64,000 nucleotides of DNA from Siphonodentalium dalli (lineage: Eukaryota; Mollusca; Scaphopoda; Gadilida; Siphonodentaliidae): positions 54,770,025 to 54,834,024 of the forward strand of contig CP136068.1 in the NCBI GenBank assembly GCA_032622095.1, given 5' to 3'. Position numbers and translations under genes: made by a program. Each line of letters begins with the position of its first letter. The stretch's first letter is position 1. Below, piece after piece: positions 11,883-22,914 of this stretch. The notes beneath the pieces are model-generated. The model did not search any database and was not told the origin of the DNA. It worked only from the letters and a program-made list of their open reading frames with translations.

Positions 11883-11903
11883 GGGGGGGGGGGGGGGGGG
11901 GGG
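11883..11903 (+). repeat. Poly-G tract (21 G)
   Basis: Uninterrupted run of 21 G inside the 3' part of the LINE copy. Confidence 0.9.
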
Positions 11904-12742
11904 ATCAAGAGAGCTTAGCCTTTGCGAAAACAAATATTTAATGCTGTACCACTACAGTACAGACGTACATCATGAGAACAATGTTTCCGATGATGCTATC
12001 CCTTGTATGGGTAACTGACTGCTCTGGATTCAGTCTGTTATGAGGCAGCATAATATTCCCCACTATATATGTAGTACTAAATGCCTTCCAATAATGATTT
12101 TGTATATTATTGACTTGTTATTATCCTGAATATATCAAGGTTGCCGCAATATTCACAGTGAACACCTTTGAAATAGGAATTGTCATGTTTCGGGTGAGTG
12201 CTGTTGAATATGTTCTTGTTCTCATAGAAGATATAGAGTCCATGACATATTTTGAATATGAACACTCATTGCTGTCTGTGTTTACTTACTTTTTGACATA
12301 TGTAACCGGTTAACAGTAATTGTGATTGACCACCCTCCCATGGCAGCTGATGATTAATATATATATGAGCATCGGTCATTGAAAACTCCCCGTCACTGTC
12401 ATCCTCTCACAACTTCATCTGTCCCTCTCTCCTCTTTTCTCCTTCCCCCTCTTTCTCCTCTCTGCCTCCTGCCATACCTGACACTATCTTCCTTTTGTCC
12501 ATCCATAATTCAAATTCTGATATCCAATTCTCCAAAAAACATTATTTCCAACCCTTCCCGTCTGAACTAGACCCCTCCCTCACTTATTGGACGGGGCATC
12601 TAGCCAAAGATTTTAAGACTTCATATAAGCCCTCGGGCTTGTTGTCTGATCCTCTTTTCCAAACATTAACACTTCTATTTTGCTTATATGTGTCATCTGT
12701 ATATTATGTTATATGTATGGATTTGGAAATAAAAATATGTTT

Positions 12743-13136
12743 ACACCAAGTATGGTTTTGTGTGTGGTTTACCGAGCCAATGTATGGAGTGGAGCACATG
12801 GTTGAGTTGATCCTCGCCCGTCTGAATAAATTGTACATTATTCCAGTTCGCTTCAACCTGATGTTGACCATCCGGTTGGCTTCTGGAATTATTCCGACTT
12901 GTACTTTTCGTGGAACCTGCGATAGTTTTCCATCTGCATCGGCGAAATTATAGTAACTGAGAATGGTACAATAACCAATAACATTTACTTCAGTGATACA
13001 TGTATTTGAATGTTTTTGAACAAACAATTTCTGACAGAATATTGGGACTGCATTGAACAGTCACAGGATCCCAGTTATCCGATGGATTTCCACCATCAGA
13101 AGGACTTTTCAAGGAGTCAAATGGTGTTGTTAGCAT
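12743..13136. other. Intergenic DNA between LINE and MITE
   Basis: Open frames on both strands overlap here, but none has splice-site or codon features of a gene. Nothing was recognised. Confidence 0.4.
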
Positions 13137-13140
13137 TTAA

Positions 13141-13660
13141 AGATACAGGCGGCGTTGGTGGTGGGTAGGCTGTTAAAATATTCACCTCCGTCAAAAACCG
13201 CCATAAACGGAAGGAATAGTAAGATATAAACAGACTTTGTTCATATGCCAATCAGAAATATGGCATAAACAGTATGTTATTGTCAATTTGTTCCCCTTTG
13301 TTATGTAAACAAAAGCAAAAAACGTTACGTTTCCTGGCTTTTGTTTAGATCCGGATATGGTAAACATTTAAGCGTTTATTTGTTACTGTTTTCCTGATAT
13401 GGAAATAATAAAGAGCGTTTATATCATTTTTGTGTGATTAACCAATAGAATTGTGCTGTGTTATGTAAACAGAAGCACAACTTCTGTAACACGAGCAGTC
13501 TCTTGTTTACATTCACCATCATACGTCTTGACGACAATATACTATTTACGCGCTGATTATGTTTGGCATATGAGCGGAACTGTATATATCTTGGTGTTCC
13601 TTCTGTTGATGGCGATTTGAACAAATATAAATATTTCTGCAACGAACGCCGCCCGTGCCT
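13141..13660. mobile_element. TTAA-flanked palindromic MITE, family 2 (520 bp)
   Basis: The left end is AGATACAGGCGGCGTT and the right end is AACGCCGCCCGTGCCT. TTAA lies on both sides (13137-13140 and 13661-13664). Internal inverted similarity continues: TTCATATGCCAA with a following AGTATGTTATTGTC block on the left is mirrored by GACGACAATATACT and TTGGCATATGAGC on the right. No coding capacity. Confidence 0.85.
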
Positions 13661-13664
13661 TTAA

Positions 13665-14095
13665 TGTTTTAGAGTTAACAAAAACTTTATGGGTTACTGG
13701 ATCTCGGTGAAATTTGGTAGAGATCTTCATCAGAACAAGTTTAAAATAGGGATCTATTGATGTTTTTATCAAATTATAAATCCTAAGATTACCACTGTTT
13801 GTCTTGTTATCTAAATGGGCGTTGGCTGTGAACATGTTGATGCTGCTAGCTGCTTGAAAAATTTTGTATGTTCAACCAATGTTGTTAATAATATAAATAT
13901 ATGATCTTTAATTTTGATATGAGCTGCTGAAGTTTGGGTTTATTTCTCATCTTCATATTAACGTTGTCTGATCAATAAAGTATCATAGGAACCTTGAATA
14001 CATGTACTCCATACAAAGACTCATTTTTAGGGCCAAGTAATGACTTAACAAAGTTATGCATTTATGGGAAGGGCAACAGTTGGAAATAATCAAAA
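13665..14095. other. Intergenic AT-rich DNA
   Basis: A single block resembling the module repeats (GGTGAAATTTGGTAGAGAT near 13710) is visible. Nothing else was recognised. Confidence 0.35.
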
Positions 14096-14102
14096 GAAAT
14101 AA

Positions 14103-14345
14103 ATGAAAGTGTCACTGCTCAATTTGGAGAGAGAGCTCGGATACTGTCATGTGTTAGTCAAAAGAACGATAAGGAATGTGTTAAGTTGAAGTAATACCGG
14201 TTCAACCCAATGAGTCCCATGAAGTTTGGTTAATTGGATGAAGGGATGGCAACAATGTTTGAACGAATATCGTTCTGTAAATTTTCAAAACATTTCTCTA
14301 ACAAATGTTGGCTGTTCCAATGGATTCAAATGTGAGAAATTATTA
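14103..14345 (+). repeat. Decayed pearl-like element fragment
   Basis: It begins AAATGAAAGTGTCA followed by CTCAATTTGGAGA, a diverged copy of the 5' end seen at 23272, 46373 and 53323. It continues with a GTCCCATGAAGTTTGGTTAA-like module remnant. It ends without the conserved 3' hairpin. Confidence 0.5.
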
Positions 14346-14651
14346 ATGCTATAAAATATGAACACGATCCGAAATAAGTATAGTTAAATCGTTGGACTGA
14401 CTACTATTAACTTGGCAACTGGAGTATCGGTCAGAGTTAACATAATATGCCCAATTTTTCAAACAGACTTTATAACAGCCATTGCAGTTAGTAATTATAG
14501 AATAATGTACAAGCAGGCAAGTTATTGAAGATTTATTCTGATCAATAAAATAGATGCACAAATGTTTGTAGATATGTAAACATTAAATAAAATAACAATA
14601 GTTTGAGAGATTGGTGGAACCTCTTACAGGACCATGAGACACTCATATTTT

Positions 14652-15245
14652 ATTTGATAACGAGAGGCCGATCATGATCAACAGATGTTTAACCCATCCT
14701 TCGGCGATAGTAAATTACTATGATCGGAATCATAATTTATAGTTTTGATGTTGATTATAGAGTATACTATTGTAAACAAATGTACATAATTAAACAAATT
14801 ATTAGAATTTATGGGTCAAATAGGGAGACTGGTATAAGAGAATGCACTGGCACAGGATCTGTAATGCTGCACCAGCTCAGGAAGCAACAAACTTAAGTAA
14901 AGTTTGATCAGCATGGCACCGCTGATAATTCTTCATGATTGTAAATGTTCAAAAGCCTTCCTACAGAGCGGAAGTTATAATGGTATTAGTTTTTTCAAAT
15001 TTGTTCGATCTATATTATATTTAATAAAAAAAAAAAATTGTTGGTATTAATTTCATTGTTTTTCGTTTTCGAACTCTATCTTGATCTGTATTTTGGGCTG
15101 AGAAACTCTTATACAAAATTTGGTTCCAATCGATAGAAAATGTTTGAGTTATCGCATTATGTGTAAAGTGTTTACAAACGGACGAATGGTCAAACTGGAC
15201 GTTGACACTATGTGTACCATGCTATGGTAAGGTTACACATGAAAA
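14652..15245 (+). repeat. GGAC-tailed module element, short copy
   Basis: The 5' block (AACGAGAGGCCGATCATGATC ... CGATAGTAAATTA ... AGAGTATACTATTG) matches 25947-26130. The 3' end (GACACTATGTGTACCATG, then CTATGG and GGTTACACAT) matches the hairpin end near 27270-27300. The interior is shortened relative to the long copy. At 14834-14862 lies a solo end of the palindromic MITE found at 41703 (AAGAGAATGCACTGGCACAG). Confidence 0.6.
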
Positions 15246-16885
15246 TGCTGCAATACAAGATATCCACTTTACTCCCCATTGCAAGGTTACATCACATCAG
15301 GATTTTAACACTGTTGGACCTTAAGTATCAATTCTTTAATGAATTTTCCTGCCAATAATGAATTGCAACATCAGTTTAAAATTTCACACTTTTGATACAA
15401 GTTGAGTTTGTTCTAGTAGTTTTAATTTCTACACAGTATTCAGTGTGCAATAATCTGAAGTTCGTTGCTGACTGTCCTGAATAGCTATTAAATACACATA
15501 TACTTGCAATGTGGTCCTCCTCTATATATTTAGGATTTCACAAAATACTTAAATCCACATGACTTTTTGCATAACAAAATTCAATAATCACATCAATATT
15601 TGCAATCTCTATCACCAAGCTATATTTCAATGTTTCACTACCATGCAGCTGACAATCTGATCCTGCTGTAGCATTTGTGTATCAGTTTGGTATAGCTCTG
15701 CTGTTTGCAATTCAAATGATGTAGTTATCCTGAAAGTACTCATTAAATTCAAATGATATGCAATGGAATGGTCTATTCTTCATTTGTATGGGGGGGGGGG
15801 GGGGGGTTAAAATTTTAGCAGCCTGTATTGGAGACTTATCTGGTGCCTGTCCAACTGAACTTGAGATGTATGATGTTCCAAGTAAATCAACATCATTTAA
15901 AAGGAGACTCTGCCAATTATCGATAATATGCAGGAATAAAATATAATTTTTGAGTCTAAGATGTCCTCTGGCTTCAAATTTATTATAAATTTATGGATCC
16001 AGCCAAAAAACAAACTAAGTTTCAAATGTCCATTGTACAAGTAATCAAATTAATGGATGGATAGTGGATTGGACAACGTGTGGCACATATTGTGTAAAAA
16101 TTATGTTACGGGGCATGAAATCAAGCCATTCACTGAATATACAATAAATTTAATGAGTATCGGAGACTATTATGCATATAAAATAACATTAAATAGATAC
16201 ATTTGCTGAAAACTGTACAAAAATATCTCGATGACGAGCGTTCTATTATTGCATTCCAGCTTATCTGCCATCTGTAACATTACTTTGTTATTAGCAGACA
16301 GTCAAATAATGGAAATCTGGTTACCTTGACAACACATAATAATGTCATGGTCGAAAGTGAAAATGAAATAAGCACTGTACAAGTATGCTATATTTTATTG
16401 TACCAGTTAGCCAGAATTGTTGATCATCTCATAGTAAGAGATCAAAATCTGTTCATCTCACATATCAAAATTAGTATTGCACTCTTTTAATTGGAAAAGT
16501 TGATGGAAATGAATTCCATATGACCATGTAACTTGGAAAGAAGCTCCGTTTGTACCAAAAACAATATTATTTATGCTATTATCGGATGCTGGATTTAGTA
16601 ATTCAGTATTCGTTGGTCCCCAAATATTTTGGTCAATTGATACCTGTCTTTATATGGTCTTTGGCACATGATCTTTATTCATTGTATTGTGATTAGTTAT
16701 AATTTATACTGCATGTATATACATGTATCAAATTACGAAATCTGGGTACTTTTATAAATGTTAGTATCTATTTATCGGTATGATTTGTCATTCCTGAATT
16801 ACTCTTGTTCGGTGTTATTGTAGACAGGAATGATCTGACAGTTGGATTGTTGTTAGTTAGCTTTGATCAGGTGACATAGCAAATG
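15246..16885. other. Intergenic AT-rich DNA
   Basis: Apart from the poly-G run at 15790 no repeat or exon-like frame was recognised in this 1.6 kb. Confidence 0.4.
15790..15806 (+). repeat. Poly-G tract (17 G)
   Basis: Uninterrupted run of 17 G. Confidence 0.9.
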
Positions 16886-16989
16886 AATTTTTATTCTATT
16901 CATTAGCAAATTAGCACCTAATGTAATGCATAATATCCATGTAGTAAGTTACCACAGAGTTAGGTACAAAGTGACCAAAATATTTGGGT

Positions 16990-17070
16990 ACCAACGACCA
17001 GGTACCAAACATCAAAGGTACCAAACTACCATGTACCTAACAAGGTACCAAACTACCATGTACCTATCAT
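16990..17070 (+). repeat. Short GGTACCAAACTACC repeats
   Basis: A 27-bp unit holding GGTACCAAACTACCATGTAC occurs twice in direct succession (17017-17069). It is preceded by two or three looser GGTACCAA copies. Confidence 0.75.
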
Positions 17071-17165
17071 CTAGAAGCCTTTTGATTTAAACAGGTCAGA
17101 TTCTGTATGTTAAACAATAGAAAATGATTTGTTTTTTTTATAGTCAAAAAGCCTCTATGATTACA

Positions 17166-17994
17166 TATATTTTAATAGAGGATCTACAAGTCCCGAGTTT
17201 ATAGCGCCGGAATTTACAAAACAAGTCAAGTAAATTAGGTCTGGACGAGTTTTGTAAATTCATCTATAAACTGGGGATGAGTTGTAGATTCTATTTATTA
17301 CATGATCCAAAAACTTGATAAAACATACTTAAATCAACAAATGGGACGTGAAACTAACATTGGCTTCTATGAGGCCTGCGGTCATACAATATTTGTACAT
17401 TATGTGTTGAACGTACCACATAAAGAAATAGTCCCAGATAAATAAAGACTCTTTGACATGTTTAATGGTGTATATTTAATAAAATAACTTTTCAAACTCT
17501 TCATTCATTAGAGTTTGTTGGAAAAATATTGGAAGCCATAGTATTTTGAGATGTAGCATATGGAATGTAAACAGATGACAAACTGGAAGTCAAAGGTCAC
17601 CTGGCACTATTTCCTGTTATAAACGAATGTTTTAAAGCGATGTGAAACACTCTAGTAGGGTGATCAAACAGAAATGGAGACTAATCTTGATCAAAGTAGT
17701 TATTTTAAAAATCATTTCCGTTAGTGTATCGTGTATCGCCGATTGTTGCGTCTCAATTCAAGTGGTAAATATTTATAATTATGCGTAGTTCCGAAGATGA
17801 TATCTATGGAGTGGTATGGTCGATTTCTTTGAGAATATCGGCGATGTTAGTAGAATGTTACATTCCCACAGTTGGCATAGCGCCGGAGTACTAAATTATC
17901 AGTTTCAAGCACCCGGACAAGTCCATAATATGTCTTTAATATCACAATTTATAGAATGGGTTTAAGAATGTAATACGGGTAGGATCATGTAATA
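17166..17994 (+). mobile_element. Dispersed element, copy 1, with terminal hairpin and nested TTAA MITE
   Basis: The left part is a hairpin with ~50 bp arms (CTACAAGTCCCGAGTTTATAG ... ATAAACTGGGG, then ATGAGTTGTAG). The body is bounded by TATTACATGATCC (17296) and GGATCATGTAATA (17982-17994). The same hairpin and body occur in inverted orientation at 51700-52196. This copy is longer because a 300 bp element interrupts it at a TTAA. Confidence 0.75.
17636..17935 (+). mobile_element. TTAA-flanked element, family 3, copy 1 (300 bp)
   Basis: Starts AGCGATGTGAAACACTC and ends CATAATATGTCT. TTAA lies on both sides (17632-17635 and 17936-17939). It is absent from the homologous position in the sister repeat, where a single TTAA remains at 51756-51759. 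A second copy is at 47282-47649 on the other strand. Confidence 0.85.
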
Positions 17995-18009
17995 AAAATA
18001 TATGTTTAT

Positions 18010-18760
18010 TTAACCAAAATGAGTTTTTTTATTGTGCATCTAATGACCTACCAACCCAGATGTTTAGTCATATGGAATTTACTCCATGACATACAACACA
18101 AATTTTGACCCATTTTACACTTTCAAACAGGGGCATGCCCAATATATTCTCATAAATCTCTCATTTAGTCTTGGCACTCTCTGCTAAAATGAAAACAACA
18201 AAATTTCCTTCATAAGACAATGACAATAACAAACATTATAAGCAAAAACAGTGACCAACAAATCACACACTGCTTTGGCACCTTAAGAGTACATTCATAT
18301 TCAAAATAATTTTATGTCACAGTTTTAACAAAAAGTTTAATTATTACAAGATGAGTAGTGAAAATATGTCACAGGTGTTACAGCTGTACCATGGCAAGCA
18401 CACACACTAAAATACCTCTCAACAGCTTTCTTTCTCTAAGCACTTAACACAAAAATGTGACAACAAACAACACTGCAATGTTTCATAGTCTGTGACCATG
18501 GGTGTTGCCTGAACATTCCAAGCAAATATAAAAAGTCTATGAATGTATGTTTGTAGACAATTTGTAGACAAAGTTAGTTATTATAGATAACCACACTTGA
18601 ATATCTTCACATTTCATTAAAAAATTTACCATATAGTGATCGTGTTTTATAACAAACACAAACTCTCTCTCTGATACATTTTCTTATATTACCGTTTTAT
18701 TCTCTCGAGTCATTAACATATATGTTTAAAAAGAAAGGATTAACCTTATTGTAATTGGGT
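18010..18760. other. Intergenic AT-rich DNA
   Basis: No exon-like frame or repeat recognised. Confidence 0.35.
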
Positions 18761-18766
18761 GAACAT

Positions 18767-19190
18767 CACCAACTGGGGAACTTCAATCTGATCCTTTGTC
18801 TCCCATAGTAGTTGAGGCCTAAGCAGAATAAGGTTCTCAAAGGATGAATTTGGTGTGGGATAGCATAATTAAATTCACCCTCTGGGGACCTCATTCTGCA
18901 AATGACAGGCACACTTATTGCAGACTTGAATGGAGCAGGTAGTATTAATGTAATGCAATGTAAAATAGCTGGAGTAATAACATTTTTGTCATCTTCATTC
19001 AGAGTTAACCTGACATCAATGTAAACTTGCCCTCTAAAAATGGGGGTGGGCTTATCTTCAAGGACCATCCAATGATTTTTTTTAGAGCAAAAACAGACTG
19101 GGCTTATCCTCAGGGATGGGCTTACTGCTGGGAGTATACAGTAAGATGACTCAAAGTACTCTTGATTGATCTTGCAAGATTTCCAATGTA
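18767..19190 (-). repeat. Dispersed repeat, copy with hairpin and AAGCCCA blocks
   Basis: 18767-18900 is a copy in opposite orientation of 41196-41340. It shares AATTCACCCTCTG, CCTCATTCT, TTAGGCCTCAACT and TATGGGAGAC words. The rest, read on the minus strand, has TACTGTATACTCCCAGCAGT and AAGCCCATCCCTGAGGATAA, a pattern of DNA-transposon ends. The 148-codon open frame across it is incidental. Confidence 0.6.
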
Positions 19191-19783
19191 TTTGATCACA
19201 AATGCAATACATTCACCCACTAGAATGATTACAAATACAATACAATTCACCCACTAGAATTATTACAAATACAGTACAATTTTTGTAATAATAGAAAATA
19301 AAGAATATGATTTTTACTGAATCCATGCAGGTAATATTGATGTACAGCACAGTAATTAAATGGAATGCCCTATATAAATACTTCGTTATTATTACAATCA
19401 TAGTGATTATAACTCATCATAATCTCAATGAAAACATCGACCACTAATATAAATTATAGAAACTAATAAAAGATTATATTTGTAAAATCAGGTTGCTGCA
19501 ATTTTCGAAATTGCCAAAAATAAATATATAGTATTGAATTTTGGGGTTGTTACATTTGTTACTTGAATTTAATGTACTCAGATAAATTGACTAGATACAC
19601 AATCCGTTCTCGTTGCATGCACATCGAAACTCAAAACATCTTAATAATTATTTATAAATAACTACTTCTGGACAAGGTTATCTGCCCATTCATATTAATA
19701 GGAATGTTATCAAAGTTTAAAACCCACTTGAACATCTCCCTTTTGTCGTCGCTTGAGCATTATCTCGACGTATGTCATTCACC

Positions 19784-19878
19784 AATCTCGCCGAGGTGGT
19801 AATTATTTTGCGAGTCATTATTAGCTCAACTGCGCATTATCTAGATAATGACTGGCAAAATAATGACAACCTCGGAAA
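19784..19878. other. Hairpin with ~35-bp arms
   Basis: The left arm (CCGAGGTGGTAATTATTTTG, then CGAGTCATTAT) and right arm (ATAATGACTGGCAAAATAAT, then GACAACCTCGG) pair with about three mismatches around a short loop. This could be a microRNA-precursor-like fold or a small palindromic MITE. Confidence 0.5.
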
Positions 19879-20179
19879 GAGGACTAAACACCCCTCATGT
19901 GGCCCTGTTAATTTACTACTATGCTGGTGGATCCTGCTGATTTACTATGATGCTCGTAGAACTCTTTAGAAAATGTACTTTTATTTTCACAACCTGTGGC
20001 TAATCTGAACGAATGGAGGAAAAGCCAAATATATACGAATAATATAATGTGAAGAACAATAATGGAATTCAACATGAGTAAATGTGTCTACTCTAAAAAT
20101 ACAATTGAAGTATACAAAAAGGAACATAAAATGAATAGAATAGGAAAAACAGAAAAAAAGAAGAGAGAAACAAGGGGTT

Positions 20180-20198
20180 GGGGGGGGGGGGGGGGGGG
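20180..20198 (+). repeat. Poly-G tract (19 G)
   Basis: Run of 19 G after GGGGTT. The flanking sequence resembles the repeat at 7955. Confidence 0.9.
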
Positions 20199-20750
20199 TG
20201 TGGAGTTAAACCTTCGAAGCTGGACATCACACCTCCAAACCATGTAATCACGTCCCTCTATATGAGAAAATGGGGCCAATTGAAATTCAAGCTGGAATTG
20301 TCTAACAAATAAAGAATAAAAAAGTCCAACAAACAAAATAGATCTCACTTGCATGTCGTGAATCTACAGAGCAGTGACAAACATCAATAACATGGCTCTC
20401 TTAACCGAGTCTCGATTCTGAATAGGGGGAGCCTGATCATAATCATAATGTGACAGACAATATGGTACTTTTTCCTGATTAATATTAATTTGCATTCAGT
20501 CCGTGCTGAACTGCGATGATTCAGATTTTGTTAAGCCATCACACATGCATTGTTGCCAAAAGCTAGCTATCAGATCAGTGTTGTATAGGTCAAACCAATT
20601 GGATAGTAGCCTTCACTGACCGTTCAGCGAAGATGCCCATGTGTAATCAGTCTGAATATCCATCTGCCACTCATTTTATGATGCATGTTTGAACATGTTG
20701 TGAGTTTTCAGTCAAATAATCACATCAGCCAGTGCCTGAGACACATATAT

Positions 20751-20905
20751 AATCACATGGGCCCGCTTTGAGATAATGACATGGGGCTGCTTCGCGGTAA
20801 TCACATGGAGATGCTTCAAGGTAAACACATGGGGCCGTTTCGTGGTAAAGACATGGGGCTGCTTCGCGGTAATGACATGGGGCTGCTTTGCAGTCACATG
20901 CGGCC
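20751..20905 (+). repeat. 24-bp minisatellite, ~6 units
   Basis: The unit AATGACATGGGGCTGCTTCG, then CGGT, recurs every 24 bp from 20751. Because 24 is a multiple of 3, several frames on both strands stay open. These are artefacts. Confidence 0.85.
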
Positions 20906-20959
20906 ACTTCGTGCCTTGGGTGATTATTTGGCCTCATACACTTTCCGAGGTGATTATCC

Positions 20960-21990
20960 TTTACAGAACTGCTCATTCAAATGAATAGGAACAAAACTTT
21001 TGGGATTACCTCTATGGCTATGTGTTTTATGTCACTTTTTAATAATCATGTATCACTTCCAATTCAAGTTAAACGGGACAAACCCTCAACAAAAATAAAT
21101 TATATTTTCAATTTACAGCCATATTTGGAGAAAGAAACATTGTGAATATTTGAATTCAGTAAACTGGCAAAATTTGACTCCATCTTAAAAGTGTCTTGAT
21201 TTTAGCATAAGGAATTGGGCTCAAGTTCATACCCGATGTACAGGAAAATATTCCGACAAATCTTATGATGCACACAGCGTTGGCAAATTGTTCAAGAAAA
21301 TGACAGACGTGCTTTGTCTCATCCATGGAACTGCTAAACAGGTAACATCTAATGGTCTATGAGCTACCGTCACTGTAGACAAATGAAGTGTTTGAGTTTT
21401 CAAAATATGCTGCTATTAAAACTAGTAAAATTCTCAATACTAAAACACGATTTGAAAATTATTCAGGGTTCCAGACACGCAGTTACAAAAGTCATTTCGG
21501 AATTCGGGGAATACTCATAATTGTGCCTATAAAGGCAAGAATTATCTAACTCAAGTAGTTTCCGCACTTGGGGACAGCCTCTAGTGGGCAAAACTCATTT
21601 GTAGTCATAATATAGTTCTCACATTACCTTGAAAAATAAAAATTAATGGATCGACCAAAGCCATGGGACCAATGCCGCCAATGGCGGCTAATCTGCTAGT
21701 CAATCTATAAAAGATGGCAGCTGTCTTCGAAGCAAAGGAAAATTGCCTAATGTATGTCAATAAACTGTTAATTGTTTGGATTTGACAGGTTTGTCATTAT
21801 CAAATATTAATTTATTACAGATAGATTGAATTGTAATATTGCATTTATTCCAATATCTAGCTTATTTGCTGCAATTATTAATCTGAAGCTCTGCGTTATA
21901 ACGCCAAGTATGTCACAGCATGGGCGGCTTAATGCAGAAAATGGATCGTGTCAATGCAACATATGGACCAACGAAACATACTCGTCTGAA
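20960..21990. other. Intergenic DNA 3' of GRAMD1
   Basis: No feature recognised. An ATGCCGCCAATGGCGGC palindromic word occurs near 21672. Confidence 0.35.
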
Positions 21991-21994
21991 CACT

Positions 21995-22410
21995 CCTTAA
22001 GAGCCATAACTGTGCCCACAGCAGGCATACATGGTCAGTTTGGAACTCGATTAACACATTATTGAGCATGTCTCATATACCGAATATCAACAAAATAAGT
22101 TGATATTTGTTCAAGATATCGTGATCAAAATTTACAAAAAATTAACTAATTAAAGGCTGTAACTCTGCTCAAAGTATGGTCCATTTTCAAACTCGATCAA
22201 GACACTGTTGAGCAAGTCTCATATTAACAAATCAGTTGATATTTCTTCCAGTTATTGTGCTGTCGGGATCAAATTTCACAAAAATGAACAAAGGGCTGTA
22301 ACTTGCCCAAAATATGCAGACTGGATGGTTTTCAAATTTGATCAAGCTGAGTAAGTCTCTTAGACCAAATATCAACAAAATCAGTTAATATTTGTTAATT
22401 GCACTGGCAC
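21995..22410 (+). repeat. Three diverged modules with GCTGTAACT blocks
   Basis: GCC(A/-)TAACTGTGCCC (22001), GGCTGTAACTCTGCTCAAAG (22152) and GGCTGTAACTTGCCCAAA (22288) start modules of ~136-151 bp. Each continues with a CAAA(C/T)T(C/T)GATCAAG-like block and ATCA(G)TTGATATTT. It is related in plan to the CATAACTC repeats but lacks the GGAC tail. Confidence 0.5.
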
Positions 22411-22495
22411 CATTCGTAGACAGCTGCCCACCACTTGCTAACCGCTCACCAAACTAGAGGTCATATTTTTGTGTAGAAACAGGATGAATGCATTA

Positions 22496-22501
22496 TTTAT
22501 T
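22496..22501 (-). terminator. Candidate GRAMD1 polyadenylation signal
   Basis: AATAAA on the minus strand, about 350 bases downstream of the stop codon at 22849. It is the first canonical signal I noted below the stop. Confidence 0.35.
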
Positions 22502-22848
22502 ATGAGGTATCTGTGCCAGCCAGAGAGGCATAAGTTTGAATGGTAGGTGTGAGTATAGTTCATAATAGCTAGACTTATATTAGTGAAAAAAATGTATGGA
22601 TCTATAATAAATGCTATCAATTATTGATGTGCATCTGTTTCTTATCTATGATCTATAAAGGTCAAACTAAATACTGAGAGTATGGACATAATGGCTGGAC
22701 TAAATGTTGTTCTCTTAAGTCTATGGAGCTCATGATCCAAAGGCACTGATATCACCATGATTGCAGAGATCCCCATTGGGCAGAGACCTCCATACGATTG
22801 CAGACATCCATACAATTGCTGATTGTCCAACATAAATGTAGACTGTCA

Positions 22849-22914
22849 TCAACTATTTGGTCGCTTTAGTCGGACGTCGATTGTGTCATGGAGCTGCTCC
22901 AATGTAACCTTCAT
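22849..22914 (-). CDS. GRAMD1: GRAMD1 exon K (66 nt): last exon with stop
   Basis: Acceptor TTTCAATTGCAG, phase 0. It encodes MKVTLEQLHDTIDVRLKRPN, Ser, stop TGA at 22849. It lines up with the MK-SL--L---I end of the family. The 3' UTR continues toward ~22480. Confidence 0.9.
   Translation of the reverse strand: MKVTLEQLHDTIDVRLKRPNS

Larger units (their letters stand above)
9500..12742 (+). mobile_element. Degenerate non-LTR retrotransposon (LINE), 5'-truncated, with nested MITE
   Basis: Pieces of a LINE polyprotein follow one another in the expected order. The first is a linker around 9530-9700 (WWKT ... KANGFNSYFCN), followed by reverse transcriptase motifs to about 10480. Next come a C-terminal region (FIRPILEYASPVW, WNKLP) and, past the inserted MITE, a HYLFECTF block near 11790. 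A C/T-rich 3' UTR (12370-12560) and a GGAAATAAAA terminus near 12735 finish the copy. The C-rich 3' UTR and motif spacing suit a Jockey/CR1/L2-type element. The endonuclease domain is missing, so the copy is 5'-truncated and inactive. Confidence 0.8.

Noticed and set aside
12495-12953. 152-codon open frame on the plus strand
   Set aside because: It spans the 3' UTR and end of the LINE and unrelated flanking DNA.
18766-19212. 148-codon open frame on the minus strand
   Set aside because: It runs through a dispersed repeat (copy at 41196 and AAGCCCA-type DNA-transposon ends) and has no recognised domain or splice context.
20712-20988. Overlapping 60-83-codon frames on both strands
   Set aside because: Produced by the 24-bp minisatellite.
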